A stretch of 64,000 nt of DNA from Streptomyces aculeolatus (GTDB lineage Bacteria; Actinomycetota; Actinomycetes; Streptomycetales; Streptomycetaceae). The notes under the pieces are model-generated. The model made no database searches. It was not told the DNA's origin and was given only the letters and a program-made list of their open reading frames with translations. Location: the NCBI RefSeq assembly GCF_020400605.1, contig NZ_JAINRD010000002.1:465269-529268 (forward strand), given 5' to 3'. The translations under genes and the position numbers were made by a program. Positions 17,713 to 27,480 of the stretch are shown here, piece after piece; the first letter of the stretch is position 1, and each line of letters begins with the position of its first letter.

Positions 17713-18138
17713 GGGCTCTCCTCCGGAGGGGGTGCGGGTTCTCGTGGTGCCGACCCCGGTGGGGCGGCGCGGCTCTGGGGCCATGCTACTCGCCGGTAAC
17801 GAGCGGTGCCCAGTGGCCTGCCGGAAGGTGTGCCCCACACCACGGTGGGCGGCGGGCCGGAGCGGGTGCGCGGGGGCGGCGCGGCACCCGGAGGGGGCGG
17901 CGCTCGTGCCCGTGCGGCGCCGCCGCGACGGCAGCGCCGGGCGGGCCGGTGCGCCACGGCTGCGCCCGGCGCGTGGCCTGCCGAGCGCGGCTGCGTCCCG
18001 CGGCCGACGGGCCCCGGTGCGCCGGGCGGGCCGCCGTTGCGCGGGCGCCGGCCGCGCCCGGGGCCCCGGCCGCCGCGCCGCGGCCTCGCCCGTACGCGGG
18101 CCGGCTCCGGGCCGTACGGCAGGCGTCGCCGGCGCCGC
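17713..18138. other. Intergenic stretch between fadA and rnd
   Basis: This 426-nt, extremely GC-rich stretch lies upstream of fadA and downstream of rnd. No convincing small gene was seen. An inverted repeat CCGTACG (18090-18096) and CGTACGG (18113-18119), with GC-rich pairing between, lies about 20 nt after the rnd stop and may terminate it. The fadA promoter must lie here, but no clear hexamers were recognised. Confidence 0.4.
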
Positions 18139-19398
18139 TCAGTCCTGGACGGCCGCCGTCAGGAGGGGGGTGACCTGCTCGATCTGCCACGGGCGGGCGC
18201 CGAGGTGGGTCAGGGCCGCCGCCACCGACTCCTCGGTGGGGTCCTTCGGCGGCTCCCAGCAGACCCGGCGCACCGTGTCCGGTGCGATCAGGTTCTCCTG
18301 CGGCAGGCCCAGCTCCTCCGCGCGCGCCGTCACCGCCGCGCGCGCCGCCGACAGCCGCGCCGCGGCGGCCGGGTCCTTGTCGGCCCACGCACGCGGCGGC
18401 GGCGGGCCGTTCAGCGGCAGCCCCGGCTGCGGCAGCTCGGACTCCGGCAGCGCGCGGGCGCGCTCCACCGCGGCGAGCCACTGCTCCAGCTGCCGCCGGC
18501 CCATGCGGTGCCCGAAGCCGGGCAGCGCGGCCAGCGCCCGCGTGGACGTCGGCATCGCGAGCGCCGCCTCCACGATGGCGGCGTCCGCGAGCACCTTGCC
18601 CGGCGAGATGTCGCGCCGCTGCGCGACGCGGTCCCGGGCCGTCCACAGCTCCCGTACGGTGCCGAGCTGCCGCCGGCGCCGCACCTTGTGCATGCCCGAC
18701 GTACGCCGCCAGGGGTCCCGCCGCGGCTCCGGCGGCGGCGCCGCGGCGATCGCCGCGAACTCCTCCTCCGCCCACCGCAGCTTCCCCTGCGCCGTCAGTT
18801 CCTCGACCAGCGCGTCCCGCAGGTCCACGAGCAGCTCGACGTCGAGTGCGGCGTAGCGCAGCCAGGGCTCGGGCAGCGGCCGGGTCGACCAGTCGACGGC
18901 GGAGTGGCCCTTCTCCAGCGCGTACCCGAGGACGTTCTCGACCATCGCGCCGAGACCGACCCGGGGGAAGCCCGCCAGCCGCCCCGCCAGCTCCGTGTCG
19001 AACAGCGCGCCAGGATGCATGCCTATCTCGCCGAGGCACGGCAGATCCTGGGTGGCGGCGTGCAGAACCCATTCCGCATCGCCGATCGCCGCCGCGAGAC
19101 CGGAGAGGTCGGGACAGGCCACCGGGTCGATCAGCGCCGTGCCCGCACCCTCCCGGCGCAGCTGCACGAGGTACGCCCGCTGCCCGTACCGGTAGCCGCT
19201 GGCGCGCTCCGCGTCGATGGCGACCGGGCCACTGCCTGCGGCGAAGGCGCCGACCACCGCGGCGAGCGCCTCGGGGTCCGCGGTGACGGGCGGAATGCCC
19301 TCGCGGGGATCGAGAAGGGGGACCGGCGCCGATCCGGAGGTCGGTGCTCCGGGTGCGGGGAGTCTGTCCTCTGCTGCGGTCTCTTGGGCGTCGGTCAC
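18139..19398 (-). CDS. rnd: Ribonuclease D
   Basis: A 419-residue 3'-5' exoribonuclease of the DEDDy type. The exonuclease motifs are AIDAERASGY (DxE), HAATQDLPCL (second Asp) and YAALDVELLVDL (Tyr plus final Asp). The HRDC domain follows around residues 230-310 (RDISPGKVLADAAIVEAA, LPGFGHRMGRRQLEQW). A disordered acidic N-terminus of about 35 residues precedes the catalytic part. The family trims tRNA and other stable RNA 3' ends. It stands alone, with the response regulator gene further upstream in its own direction ending beyond. Confidence 0.92.
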   Translation of the reverse strand: MTDAQETAAEDRLPAPGAPTSGSAPVPLLDPREGIPPVTADPEALAAVVGAFAAGSGPVAIDAERASGYRYGQRAYLVQLRREGAGTALIDPVACPDLSGLAAAIGDAEWVLHAATQDLPCLGEIGMHPGALFDTELAGRLAGFPRVGLGAMVENVLGYALEKGHSAVDWSTRPLPEPWLRYAALDVELLVDLRDALVEELTAQGKLRWAEEEFAAIAAAPPPEPRRDPWRRTSGMHKVRRRRQLGTVRELWTARDRVAQRRDISPGKVLADAAIVEAALAMPTSTRALAALPGFGHRMGRRQLEQWLAAVERARALPESELPQPGLPLNGPPPPRAWADKDPAAAARLSAARAAVTARAEELGLPQENLIAPDTVRRVCWEPPKDPTEESVAAALTHLGARPWQIEQVTPLLTAAVQD

Positions 19399-19503
19399 GT
19401 GTCAAGGGTATCTGTGAGTCGTGCACGACAGCGCCCGTCGACGGAACGTTACGTCGACGGGCGCCGCGCGGCTGCCTGGAGAGGGCCCTTCACCGGGCCC
19501 GGG

Positions 19504-20196
19504 TCAGTGGATGATTCCGGTGCGCAGCGCCACCGCCACCATGCCGGCGCGGTCGCCCGTGCCGAGTTTGCGCGCGATGCGGGCGAGGTGGCTCTTGACG
19601 GTCAGCGCGGACAGCCCCATCGAGACGCCGATGGCCTTGTTCGACTGGCCCTCCGCCACCAGTCGCAGCACCTCGACCTCGCGGCCGGACAGCTCGCGGT
19701 AGCCGCCGGGGTGCCCGGGCGGGCCGGAGTTGCCGCCGGCGCCGGGGGAACCCGGCGGGCGGCGGTGGTGCAGCCGGCCCGCCGCGGCGCCGATGTGCGC
19801 GGCGTTGGGGCGGGTGGGCAGGCCCATGCTGGTGCGGGTGCCGGTGACGACGTAGCCGCGGACGCCGCCCGCGAGGGCGTTGCGTACGGCGCCGATGTCG
19901 TCGGCGGCGGACAGCGCGAGGCCGTTGGGCCAGCCCGCGGAGCGCGCCTCGGAGAGCAGCGTGAGGCCGGAGCCGTCGGGCAGGTGGACGTCGGCGACGC
20001 AGATGTCGCGGGGGTTGGCGATGCGGGGGCGGGCCTCGGCGATGGACGAAGCCTCGATCACGTCGCGCACGCCCAGCGCCCACAGGTGGCGGGTGACGGT
20101 CGAGCGTACGCGGGGGTCCGCCACGACGACCATGGCCGTCGGTTTGTTGGGGCGGTAGGCGACCAGGCTTGTGGGTTGCTCGAGGAGAACAGACAC
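19504..20196 (-). CDS. Orphan LuxR/NarL-type response regulator
   Basis: A 230-residue regulator. The N-terminal receiver-like domain (MVVVADPRVRSTVTRHL, then ICVADVHLPDGSG with a candidate phospho-Asp) is divergent: the lysine and threonine positions of a typical receiver are not obvious. A Pro/Gly-rich linker leads to a C-terminal LuxR helix-turn-helix (ELSGREVEVLRLVAEGQSNKAIGVSMGLSALTVKSHLARIARKL, read in parts). No histidine kinase gene is adjacent. An AT-rich upstream stretch contains the palindrome at 20316-20329. Its targets are unknown. Confidence 0.85.
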   Translation of the reverse strand: MSVLLEQPTSLVAYRPNKPTAMVVVADPRVRSTVTRHLWALGVRDVIEASSIAEARPRIANPRDICVADVHLPDGSGLTLLSEARSAGWPNGLALSAADDIGAVRNALAGGVRGYVVTGTRTSMGLPTRPNAAHIGAAAGRLHHRRPPGSPGAGGNSGPPGHPGGYRELSGREVEVLRLVAEGQSNKAIGVSMGLSALTVKSHLARIARKLGTGDRAGMVAVALRTGIIH

Positions 20197-20315
20197 CAGG
20201 TCCCTCCAGACGGTGTGCGGGGACGGGGCCGGCTGGGAGAGCCGGGACGTTCCGTGTCGCGTACGGAAGGTCTCTCACGTCTTCGGCAGGTGCCCGGAGG
20301 GGCTTTAGGCAATGA

Positions 20316-20329
20316 TCACGAATTAGTGA
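20316..20329. promoter_or_regulatory. Palindrome upstream of the response regulator
   Basis: TCACGAATTAGTGA is symmetric except for the innermost G/A pair flanking AATT. It lies in a locally AT-rich island 120 nt upstream of the regulator start. It could be an operator for autoregulation; this is inference from position and symmetry only. Confidence 0.35.
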
Positions 20330-20461
20330 GTAAAAAACGGACAATTCGGATGGGCGATCGACTGTGCACGCCCCGCGCGGTCCGCGCCGCGCCGGCCGCC
20401 TGCGGCGCCCGTCCCGGCCCCTGCCGCCCCTGCCGCCCGTTCCCTCCGATCGCCCGCGCCG

Positions 20462-21157
20462 TCAGCGCCGGCGGGAGCCGCGGCGCTGCGGAAGCGGCAC
20501 GATCGGCGCGGCGTCCGGCTCCGGCGCCGCCGGCGGGGCGGCCGCCGGCGGCAGGCCCGCGCACTGGCACAGCATCTCCACCCACGCCGCCAGGTGCGCC
20601 GCCGCGTCCGGCGCGCCGTCCCCGGCCGCGCGCGACGGCTGCGGCGTCCAGGACGCCCGGATCTCGATCTTCGTCGTCGTGCCGCGCTCCGCCAGCCCGC
20701 CGAAGTGGTGCGAGGACGCGCGCGTGACGGTGCCGCTGGGCTCGCCGTAGCCGAGGCCGCGGGTGTCCAGCGCGCCGGTCAGCCAGGACCAGCACACCTC
20801 CGGCAGCAGCGGGTCCGCGGCCATCTCCGGCTCCAGGTCCGCGCGCAGCAGCGTGACGAAGCGGAACGTACCGCGCCAGGTGTCCTGCCCGTCCGGGTCG
20901 TGCAGCAGCACCAGCCGGCCGTCGGCGGGCTCGACGTCCTCCGCCGCGCCCTCGTCGACCTCCGCCTCCAGGGCGTACGCGAAGGGGGCGATGCCCCGTG
21001 GCGCGCGCGTCGCCTGCAGCGCCACTTCGGGGCGTACCGCGGCGGAGCCGAGCGCCTCGACGGCCTGCCGGAACGGGGGCGGCAGGGCGCCGCCCCCCGG
21101 CCGTCCGTCCGGGGGGCCATCGGGTTCGTCGACGAGGTGTCCAGGAGCCGCAACCAT
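20462..21157 (-). CDS. DUF3000 domain protein
   Basis: A 231-residue actinobacterial protein with the DUF3000 landmarks RPEVALQATRAPRGIAPFAYAL, GRLVLLHDPDGQDTWRGTFR, LEPEMAADPLLPEVCWSWL, GEPSGTVTRASSHHFGGL and IEIRASWTP. No signal or membrane segment; the C-terminus is Pro/Ala-rich and ends in a basic RRGSRRR tail. It is divergently transcribed from hemE with 92 nt between, an arrangement that appears conserved in streptomycetes. Function is unknown. ATG at 21157 lacks a strong ribosome site; upstream in-frame starts are less like the family. Confidence 0.85.
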   Translation of the reverse strand: MVAAPGHLVDEPDGPPDGRPGGGALPPPFRQAVEALGSAAVRPEVALQATRAPRGIAPFAYALEAEVDEGAAEDVEPADGRLVLLHDPDGQDTWRGTFRFVTLLRADLEPEMAADPLLPEVCWSWLTGALDTRGLGYGEPSGTVTRASSHHFGGLAERGTTTKIEIRASWTPQPSRAAGDGAPDAAAHLAAWVEMLCQCAGLPPAAAPPAAPEPDAAPIVPLPQRRGSRRR

Positions 21158-21249
21158 GCCCGGAAGACTAGGGGGCGCGACGCACGGAAGCGCTGCGGGA
21201 CACCCGGGTGGCCTGATCTCGACTCCCACGCGCGTGCGAAGATGCAGGG

Positions 21250-22356
21250 GTGAGTGCCGACAGCGCCCCCCGCCCCTCCGCCACGTCCGTCGCCGGTGCC
21301 GCTTCCGCGGCCACCGCCCCTGCTGGACCGGCCGCCGACTCCGCGTTCCTGCGCGCGTGCCGGCGCGAGCCCGTACCGCACACACCCGTGTGGTTCATGC
21401 GGCAGGCGGGCCGTTCGCTGCCCGAGTACCGGCGGCTGCGCGAGGGCATCGGCATGCTCGACTCCTGCCGGCGGCCCGACCTCGTCACCGAGATCACGCT
21501 CCAGCCCGTACGGCGGCACGGCGTGGACGCCGCGATCCTCTTCAGCGACATCGTCGTCCCCCTCAAGGCCATCGGCGTCGACCTCGACATCAAGCCCGGC
21601 GTCGGCCCGGTCGTCGCCCAGCCGATCCGGAGCCGCGCGGACCTCGCGCAGCTGCGCCCGCTGGAGCCCGACGACGTGCCGTACGTGGCCGAGGCCGTGG
21701 GCCGGCTGACCGCGGAGCTGGGCGCGACGCCGCTCATCGGCTTCGCCGGGGCGCCGTTCACGCTGGCCAGCTACCTGGTCGAGGGCGGCCCTTCGCGCAA
21801 CCACGAGCACACCAAGGCGATGATGTACGGCGCGCCGGAGCTGTGGGCCGAGCTGGTCGGCCGGCTCGCCGGCATCACGGCGGCGTTCCTGCGGGTGCAG
21901 ATCGAGGCCGGCGCCTCCGCGGTGCAGCTCTTCGACTCCTGGGCGGGCGCGCTGGCGCCCGCCGACTACCGGCGCGCGGTGCTGCCCGCGTCGGCGGAGG
22001 TCTTCGCGGCGGTCGCCGGGTACGGCGTGCCGCGCATCCACTTCGGCGTCGGCACCGGCGAGCTGCTGACCGCGATGGGCGAGGCCGGCGCGGACGTCGT
22101 CGGCGTCGACTGGCGGGTGCCGATGGACGAGGCGGCGCGCCGCGTCGGCCCCGGCAAGGCGCTGCAGGGCAACCTCGACCCGGCGGTGCTCTTCGCGCCG
22201 CGCGAGGCGATGGAGGCCAAGGCCGCCGAGGTGCTCCGGGCGGCGGCGGGGCTGGAGGGGCACGTGTTCAACCTCGGCCACGGCGTGCTCCCGACGACGG
22301 ACCCCGACGCACTGACGCGGCTCGTGGAGTACGTGCACGAGTCCTCGGCCCGCTGA
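21250..22356 (+). CDS. hemE: Uroporphyrinogen III decarboxylase
   Basis: A 368-residue cytosolic enzyme that decarboxylates uroporphyrinogen III to coproporphyrinogen III. The signature [21 protein letters not shown] near residue 40 (read in parts), the active-site [53 protein letters not shown] and [13 protein letters not shown] are all present. A low-complexity Ala-rich extension of about 35 residues precedes the core. GTG start has a weak GAAG/AGG ribosome site. It works with hemG and hemQ, which lie about 3 kb further on. Confidence 0.95.
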   Translation: MSADSAPRPSATSVAGAASAATAPAGPAADSAFLRACRREPVPHTPVWFMRQAGRSLPEYRRLREGIGMLDSCRRPDLVTEITLQPVRRHGVDAAILFSDIVVPLKAIGVDLDIKPGVGPVVAQPIRSRADLAQLRPLEPDDVPYVAEAVGRLTAELGATPLIGFAGAPFTLASYLVEGGPSRNHEHTKAMMYGAPELWAELVGRLAGITAAFLRVQIEAGASAVQLFDSWAGALAPADYRRAVLPASAEVFAAVAGYGVPRIHFGVGTGELLTAMGEAGADVVGVDWRVPMDEAARRVGPGKALQGNLDPAVLFAPREAMEAKAAEVLRAAAGLEGHVFNLGHGVLPTTDPDALTRLVEYVHESSAR

Positions 22357-22465
22357 AGGCGGCGTCCGGGAAGGACCGGGGGGGGGCGGGCAACGCCTCG
22401 GTACCACGGGCGCGTTCGGAAAGATAGGTCTGGCGCCCTGTGCCCCGATCGCGTAGAACACCGCC

Positions 22466-23200
22466 ATGTGGGTGTGCTTCGCGCTCGTCGCCTGGGCCGC
22501 CGCTCTGCTGTCGTGCGGGCGCCTGGTCCTCGTCGGTTCCGTCGCCGCGGCACAGCCGGAGGCCGAGCCCGCCCGGGTCCGCGGGGCGCGTGAGCTGACT
22601 CTCTACGAGGCCGCCTTCCTCGCCGGCGGGCCGCGGCGCGTCGTCGACGTCACCCTGGTCTCCCTGGCCCGCGAACGGCGGCTGCTGCTCGCGCACACCG
22701 GCTGGGCGACCGTCGTCGAGCCCGAGGGCCGCGACGACGTCGAGCGGGCCGTGATCGCCGCCGCGGGGCCCGGCGGGCAGAGCACGATTCCGGCCATCCG
22801 CACCGCCGCGTGCGCCGCCGACGCGCTGCGCGACCTGGACGACGGCCTCGCCGCGTCGGGCCTCGCGGTGCCCGCGCCGATCCGCTCCGCCGTGCGCGCC
22901 GCGGTGCGGCACGTCCGTATCGCGGGGGTGGTGGTGCTCGGCAGCGGGATCACCGCGCTGGCGCTGCGGGCACCGGAGCAGGAGCCGATCGCGGGCTGGT
23001 TCGTCCTGCCGCTGATACTCGTCTGCGGCTGCCTGGCGATAGCCCGGCTGGAGGTCGGCGAGTACACCCGCTGGGCCACGCCCGACGGCCGCGGGCTGCT
23101 CGCGACTCTCGACGAGGCGGACTCGCTCCTCACCGGACTCGCCGTGCGCGGGCCCGCCGCGCTGCCCGACCCGGAAATGCGCGCCGCGCTCGCGCGGTAG
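22466..23200 (+). CDS. TIGR04222-type membrane protein
   Basis: A 244-residue protein with one N-terminal membrane segment (FALVAWAAALLSCGRLVLV) and two more around residues 150-190 (IAGVVVLGSGITALAL, WFVLPLILVCGCLAIA). Between them, ARELTLYEAAFLAGGPRRVVDVTLVSLARERRLLL matches the TIGR04222 domain, which mimics the start of a DUF2207-like cytosolic domain. Residues after position 200 are acidic. It follows hemE by 109 nt on the same strand. Function unknown. Confidence 0.8.
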   Translation: MWVCFALVAWAAALLSCGRLVLVGSVAAAQPEAEPARVRGARELTLYEAAFLAGGPRRVVDVTLVSLARERRLLLAHTGWATVVEPEGRDDVERAVIAAAGPGGQSTIPAIRTAACAADALRDLDDGLAASGLAVPAPIRSAVRAAVRHVRIAGVVVLGSGITALALRAPEQEPIAGWFVLPLILVCGCLAIARLEVGEYTRWATPDGRGLLATLDEADSLLTGLAVRGPAALPDPEMRAALAR

Positions 23201-23347
23201 CCGCCGACCGCGCCGCGACACCCCGGGCGGGTTCCTTTACATCAGCAACTCGGCCAAGAATTATCACTTTTACCCTCAATTCCTCCCGCCTCGCGCCGCC
23301 CCGTGCGGCCGGTCGTGACGCCTTGCGCCGCAGCAGAAGGGTCCTTC

Positions 23348-24973
23348 GTGAGAGCAGCAGTGCTGTACGGAATCCTCGGTTCGCTCGCTCTCACCGGCCT
23401 CGCCGCGGCCCCCGCCGCCGACGCCGCCAGGACCGCGACCGCCGTCCACGTGTCCCGTGCGGCCGACGGCCCCGAGGCCCGCGGGGCCGCCGTCGCCGCC
23501 GACCGCGCCGCCGGGGCCGGCGTCGACTTCGGCCGCTGCCAGGCGGCGGAGGGGCTGCCGGCGCCCATCGAGTGCGGCACGGTCGCCGTCCCGCTGGACT
23601 ACGCGCACCCCCGCGGCCGGCAGCTCAAGCTCACGGTCAGCCGCATCGGCGCCACCGGGCCGCGCGCCGAGCGGCAGGGCAAGCTGGTCTTCAACCCCGG
23701 CGGCCCCGGCGGCTCCGGCACGTACTTCCCGCTGCTGAGCAGGTCCCCGGAGTGGCGGCGGCTGGCGGCGGCGTACGACTTCGTCGGCTACGCCCCGCGC
23801 GGCGTCGAGCGCTCCGGCGCGCTGTCCTGCCAGGACCCCGACGAGTTCATGAAGGCACCGTCGAACACCTCGGAGCACCCCTCGGAGCGCGAGAAGCGCG
23901 CCCGCATCGAGAGGGCGCACGCGTACGCGAACGGCTGCGCCAGGATCGCCGGCCTGCGCCACTACACGTCCCTCAACAACGCCCGCGACCTCGAGGTGCT
24001 GCGCGCCGCGCTCGGAGAGCGCAAGCTCACCTACCTCGGCGCCTCCTACGGCACCTACTTCGGCAGCCTGTACGCCGCGCTCTACCCAGGCCACGTGCGC
24101 CGCATGGTCCTCGACAGCCCGGTCGACCCCGACCCGCGGCAGATCTGGTACGGCAACAACCTGCGCCAGTCCGCCGCGTTCGAGGAGCGCTGGGCCGACT
24201 GGCAGCGGTGGGTCGCCAAGCACGACGACGTCTACGGCCTCGGCCGCAGCCGGTGGGAGGTGGCGGCGGCGTACCAGCGGGCGCGCGAGCGGATCGAGAA
24301 GGAGCCGGTGGCCGGGCGGATCGGCACGGCCCAGCTCCAGGCGGCCTTCCTGCGCGCGGTGTACGCCGACGGGTACTGGGCGCCGGCCGCCACCGCGCTC
24401 GCCGACTACCTCGGCGGCAGGCCGGGGACGCTGGCGGAGTTCGCCGCCGACGATCCCTCCGACAACGCGGCCGAGGAGAACGGCAACGCCGTCTACACCG
24501 CCGTCGAGTGCAACGACGCGCCCTGGCCGACCGACTGGGAGACCTGGGACCGCGACAACAGCAGGCTCGCGCGTGTGGCGCCGTTCGAGACGTGGGAGAA
24601 CGCCTGGATGAACCTGCCCTGCGCGTTCTGGACCGGGCCGCGGCAGCAGCCCCTCGACGTCCGCACCGGCGCTGGCGAACTGCCGCCGGTCCTCCTCCTC
24701 GCCGCCGAGCGGGACGCGGCCACGCCGTACGACGGGGCGCGGGAACTCGCGCGGCGGCTGGGCGGCTCGGCGGACCTGGTGACGGAGAAGGACGCCGGGT
24801 CGCACGGGCTTGCCGGCGGCGAGAACGGCTGCGTCAACAAGCACGTCGACACGTACCTGCTGACGGGCCGCAAGCCCGGCGACGTGGCCTGCGCGCCGCA
24901 CCCGGAGCCGAAGGCGGAGCGGGGCGGGAAGCGGTCCGTGGCGCCGGGGACGGGCGGCCCGGCGGTCGGCTGA
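23348..24973 (+). CDS. Secreted alpha/beta-hydrolase, tripeptidyl aminopeptidase-like
   Basis: A 541-residue exported serine hydrolase of the S33 type. A signal peptide (VRAAVLYGILGSLALTGLAAAPAADA) is followed by a pro-region. The alpha/beta-hydrolase core starts CGTVAVPLDYAHP, with oxyanion motif NPGGPGGSG, the nucleophile in YLGASYGTYFG and later acid/base residues in LLLAAERDAATPYDGA and DAGSHGLAGG. The C-terminal TAP-like domain carries conserved cysteines. Family members remove tripeptides or act as proline-type aminopeptidases outside the cell. GTG at 23348 begins the signal peptide. An AT-rich stretch upstream (23235-23280) probably holds the promoter. Confidence 0.88.
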   Translation: MRAAVLYGILGSLALTGLAAAPAADAARTATAVHVSRAADGPEARGAAVAADRAAGAGVDFGRCQAAEGLPAPIECGTVAVPLDYAHPRGRQLKLTVSRIGATGPRAERQGKLVFNPGGPGGSGTYFPLLSRSPEWRRLAAAYDFVGYAPRGVERSGALSCQDPDEFMKAPSNTSEHPSEREKRARIERAHAYANGCARIAGLRHYTSLNNARDLEVLRAALGERKLTYLGASYGTYFGSLYAALYPGHVRRMVLDSPVDPDPRQIWYGNNLRQSAAFEERWADWQRWVAKHDDVYGLGRSRWEVAAAYQRARERIEKEPVAGRIGTAQLQAAFLRAVYADGYWAPAATALADYLGGRPGTLAEFAADDPSDNAAEENGNAVYTAVECNDAPWPTDWETWDRDNSRLARVAPFETWENAWMNLPCAFWTGPRQQPLDVRTGAGELPPVLLLAAERDAATPYDGARELARRLGGSADLVTEKDAGSHGLAGGENGCVNKHVDTYLLTGRKPGDVACAPHPEPKAERGGKRSVAPGTGGPAVG

Positions 24974-25030
24974 GGCCGCCGCCGGGACGGGGCAGGCTCC
25001 GGGCCCCCGGCTCCCGGGCGGCAGGCGTCC

Positions 25031-25058
25031 GGTGCCGGGCGTCAGGTGCCGGGCGTCA
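25031..25058. repeat. Perfect 14-nt tandem duplication over the hemQ stop
   Basis: GGTGCCGGGCGTCA occurs twice in direct succession (25031-25044 and 25045-25058). Read on the minus strand each copy begins TGA, and the second contains the hemQ stop codon. It looks like a recent slippage event that leaves the protein unchanged. Confidence 0.8.
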
Positions 25059-25802
25059 GGCCAGGGAGGCCACCAGCTCGGCGACCGGCTTGCGGCGGCC
25101 GGTGTAGAACGGCACCTCCTCGCGCACGTGCAGCCGCGCCTCGGACCCGCGCAGGTGGCGCATCAGGTCCACGATGCGGTGCAGCTCGTCTGCCTCGAAG
25201 GCGAGGATCCACTCGTAGTCGCCGAGGGAGAACGCGGGCACCGTGTTGGCCCGCACGTCCGGGAAGCCCCGGGCCATCTTGCCGTGGTCGGCGAGCATGC
25301 GGCGGCGGTCCTCGTCCGGCAGCAGGTACCAGTCGTAGGAGCGGACGAAGGGGTACACGCTCACGTACGCGCGCGGGCTCTCGTCCGCCAGGAACGCCGG
25401 GACGTGCGACTTGTTGAACTCCGCGGGGCGGTGCAGCGCCATGTTCGACCAGACCGGCGCGAGGGCGCGGCCCAGGCGCGTGCGGCGGAAGAGGTTGTAC
25501 GCCTCCTGCAGCGCGTCCGAGCTCTCCGCGTGCCACCAGATCATGACGTCGGCCTCGGCGCGCAGCCCCGACACGTCGTACGTGCCGCGCACGACGACGT
25601 CCTTCGCGGCGAGCTGCTCGAACAGCTCGGTGACCTCGTCCGCGTAGCCCGCGCGGTCCTCGGGGAGGCCGTCGCGCAGCTGGAACACGGACCACAGGGT
25701 GTAGCGGATGACCTCGTTGAGGTCCTTGGCCTTCTTGCCGGCGTTCGCGGAGCGGGACGAAGCCGGGGGCGGGGCGGCCGCCGGGGGGGATGCGTCACTC
25801 AT
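25056..25802 (-). CDS. hemQ: HemQ, coproheme decarboxylase
   Basis: A 248-residue chlorite-dismutase-family protein that performs the last step of the coproporphyrin-dependent haem pathway. The first 25 residues are low complexity; the core begins [15 protein letters not shown]. Landmarks are [77 protein letters not shown] and [11 protein letters not shown]. The Tyr in [12 protein letters not shown] is at the region of the catalytic tyrosine in Gram-positive HemQ. Its ATG overlaps the hemG stop by 4 nt (ATGA), so the two are coupled. Confidence 0.94.
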   Translation of the reverse strand: MSDASPPAAAPPPASSRSANAGKKAKDLNEVIRYTLWSVFQLRDGLPEDRAGYADEVTELFEQLAAKDVVVRGTYDVSGLRAEADVMIWWHAESSDALQEAYNLFRRTRLGRALAPVWSNMALHRPAEFNKSHVPAFLADESPRAYVSVYPFVRSYDWYLLPDEDRRRMLADHGKMARGFPDVRANTVPAFSLGDYEWILAFEADELHRIVDLMRHLRGSEARLHVREEVPFYTGRRKPVAELVASLA

Positions 25803-27304
25803 GCGGCCATTGTCCCAGGGCGCCCCAGCAGCTCGTCGGCGGCCCGGTGCGCGCTCGCGACGCAGGCGGGGATGCCCACGCCGTCGTACAGCGCGCCGCA
25901 CACCGCGAGCCCGGCGGGCAGCGCGCCGCGGATCCGCGCGACGCGCGCCCCGTGCCCCACCTCGTACTGCGGCAGGGCGCTCCGCCAGCGGCTGACGCGG
26001 CTGGCGACGGGGCGGGCGGCGAGGCCGGTGGCGGCGCGGAGGTCGTCGAGGGAGGCGGCGACGAGGTCGGCGTCGTCCCGTTCGAGCGTCTTCTCGTCGT
26101 CGATGCGGCCGACGGAGGTGCGCAGCAGGAAGAGGTCGTCGTCCCCGGCCCAGCGCCACTTGGCGGAGGAGAACGTCGAGGCCTTGATGGTCCGCCCGTC
26201 GACCGGCGGCACGAGGAAGCCGGTGCCGCCCGGCAGTTGCGCCTCGGCCTCCGCGCGGGGGAGGGCGAGGGTGATCAGGGCCATGGAGGCATACCGCACG
26301 CCGTCGAACTCCGCGGCGGCCTGCGGCGCGAGCCCTCGCACCAGCCGCGCGGCGGCCGCCGCGGGCACGGCGAGCACGACGGCGTCGGCATCGTACGAAC
26401 GATCCCCGGCGAGGATCCGCCAGCGGGCGGGGACGGTGCCGGCGGGAGCCTCACCCGGCTTCGGCGCGGCGCCGGACGCCAAGGGCGCGGCTGCCGCCGC
26501 GGCGCCGGGGGAATCCGCACCCCGCTCCAGCGACGCGACCTCCGCGCCGAGGACGATCTCCCCGCCCGCGGCCCTGACGGCGTCCGCCACCGCCGACGGC
26601 AGCCGCCCCACACCCCCCTCGATCCCCATGAACACCGGCCCCTGCGCGGCGGGCGCCGCCGCGCCGCGGGACTGCACCGCCCGCGCCGCGCCCAGCAGCG
26701 TGCGCTCCTCGCGCAGCGCCGCGAACAGCTGCGGGACCGCCGCGCGCATCGACAGCCGGTACGCATCCCCCGCGTACACCCCGCCCAGCAGCGGCTCCAC
26801 CAGCCGGTCCGTGACCTCCGCGCCCAGCCGCTCGGCGACGAACGCGCCGATCGCCACGTCCTCGCCCGGCTCCGCCGGCGGCAGCTCCGCCTCGCGGGCG
26901 ACCCGCGCCAGGCCCTCCGGCGACAGCACCTCCGCCGCCGCCAGCCGGTCCAGATCGCCGGGGACGCCCATCACCTGGCCGCCCGGCAGCGGCCGCAGCC
27001 GCCCCCGGGTCCACACCGCCGCGCCCCCCGCGGCCACCGGCTGGAGCGCCTCGCCGAGCCCCACCGCGCGTGCGAGGGCGACGGCCTCCGGGCGGCGGGC
27101 GAGCAGCGCCTCCGCGCCGAGGTCGGCCGGCACGCCGGCCAGCTCGCCCGCGTGCAGCTTGCCGCCGAGCCGGGAGCCGGCCTCCAGCACCGTGACCTGC
27201 GCGCCGCCGGCCAGCAGCCGGTGCGCGGCGGCGAGTCCTGCGATGCCGCCGCCGATGACGACGACCCTGGGCGGCCCGGGCTCCGCGGGCTGTGCGCTGC
27301 TCAT
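25799..27304 (-). CDS. hemG: Coproporphyrinogen III oxidase, HemY type (CgoX)
   Basis: A 501-residue FAD enzyme. The N-terminal dinucleotide motif is [29 protein letters not shown], and the C-terminal flavin motif is [21 protein letters not shown]. Landmarks in between include [28 protein letters not shown] and [13 protein letters not shown]. It is usually annotated protoporphyrinogen oxidase, but in Actinobacteria with HemQ this family oxidises coproporphyrinogen III to coproporphyrin III. An Ala/Pro-rich insertion near residues 285-315 is unusual. Ribosome site is weak; a GTG nine nucleotides upstream is an alternative start. Confidence 0.92.
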   Translation of the reverse strand: MSSAQPAEPGPPRVVVIGGGIAGLAAAHRLLAGGAQVTVLEAGSRLGGKLHAGELAGVPADLGAEALLARRPEAVALARAVGLGEALQPVAAGGAAVWTRGRLRPLPGGQVMGVPGDLDRLAAAEVLSPEGLARVAREAELPPAEPGEDVAIGAFVAERLGAEVTDRLVEPLLGGVYAGDAYRLSMRAAVPQLFAALREERTLLGAARAVQSRGAAAPAAQGPVFMGIEGGVGRLPSAVADAVRAAGGEIVLGAEVASLERGADSPGAAAAAAPLASGAAPKPGEAPAGTVPARWRILAGDRSYDADAVVLAVPAAAAARLVRGLAPQAAAEFDGVRYASMALITLALPRAEAEAQLPGGTGFLVPPVDGRTIKASTFSSAKWRWAGDDDLFLLRTSVGRIDDEKTLERDDADLVAASLDDLRAATGLAARPVASRVSRWRSALPQYEVGHGARVARIRGALPAGLAVCGALYDGVGIPACVASAHRAADELLGRPGTMAA

Positions 27305-27480
27305 GAAAGCCACTGTGTCAGACCCCGCCGACACCCCCGTACGGGCCTGTGGACAACGCGCACCGGCGCCCCGCGTCCTGCGCGTGGCCCGATCGTGACT
27401 GTTCCGGGACCCGCCGCCCGAACCCCCGGCCCCGCCGCCCCGTCGAAGGAGCACACACCCGACACCTGGGGGGTTCGAGG

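Noticed and set aside
18139..19398. Plus-strand frames opposite rnd suggested another protein
   Set aside because: They lack ribosome sites and domains, while the minus strand carries all ribonuclease D motifs.
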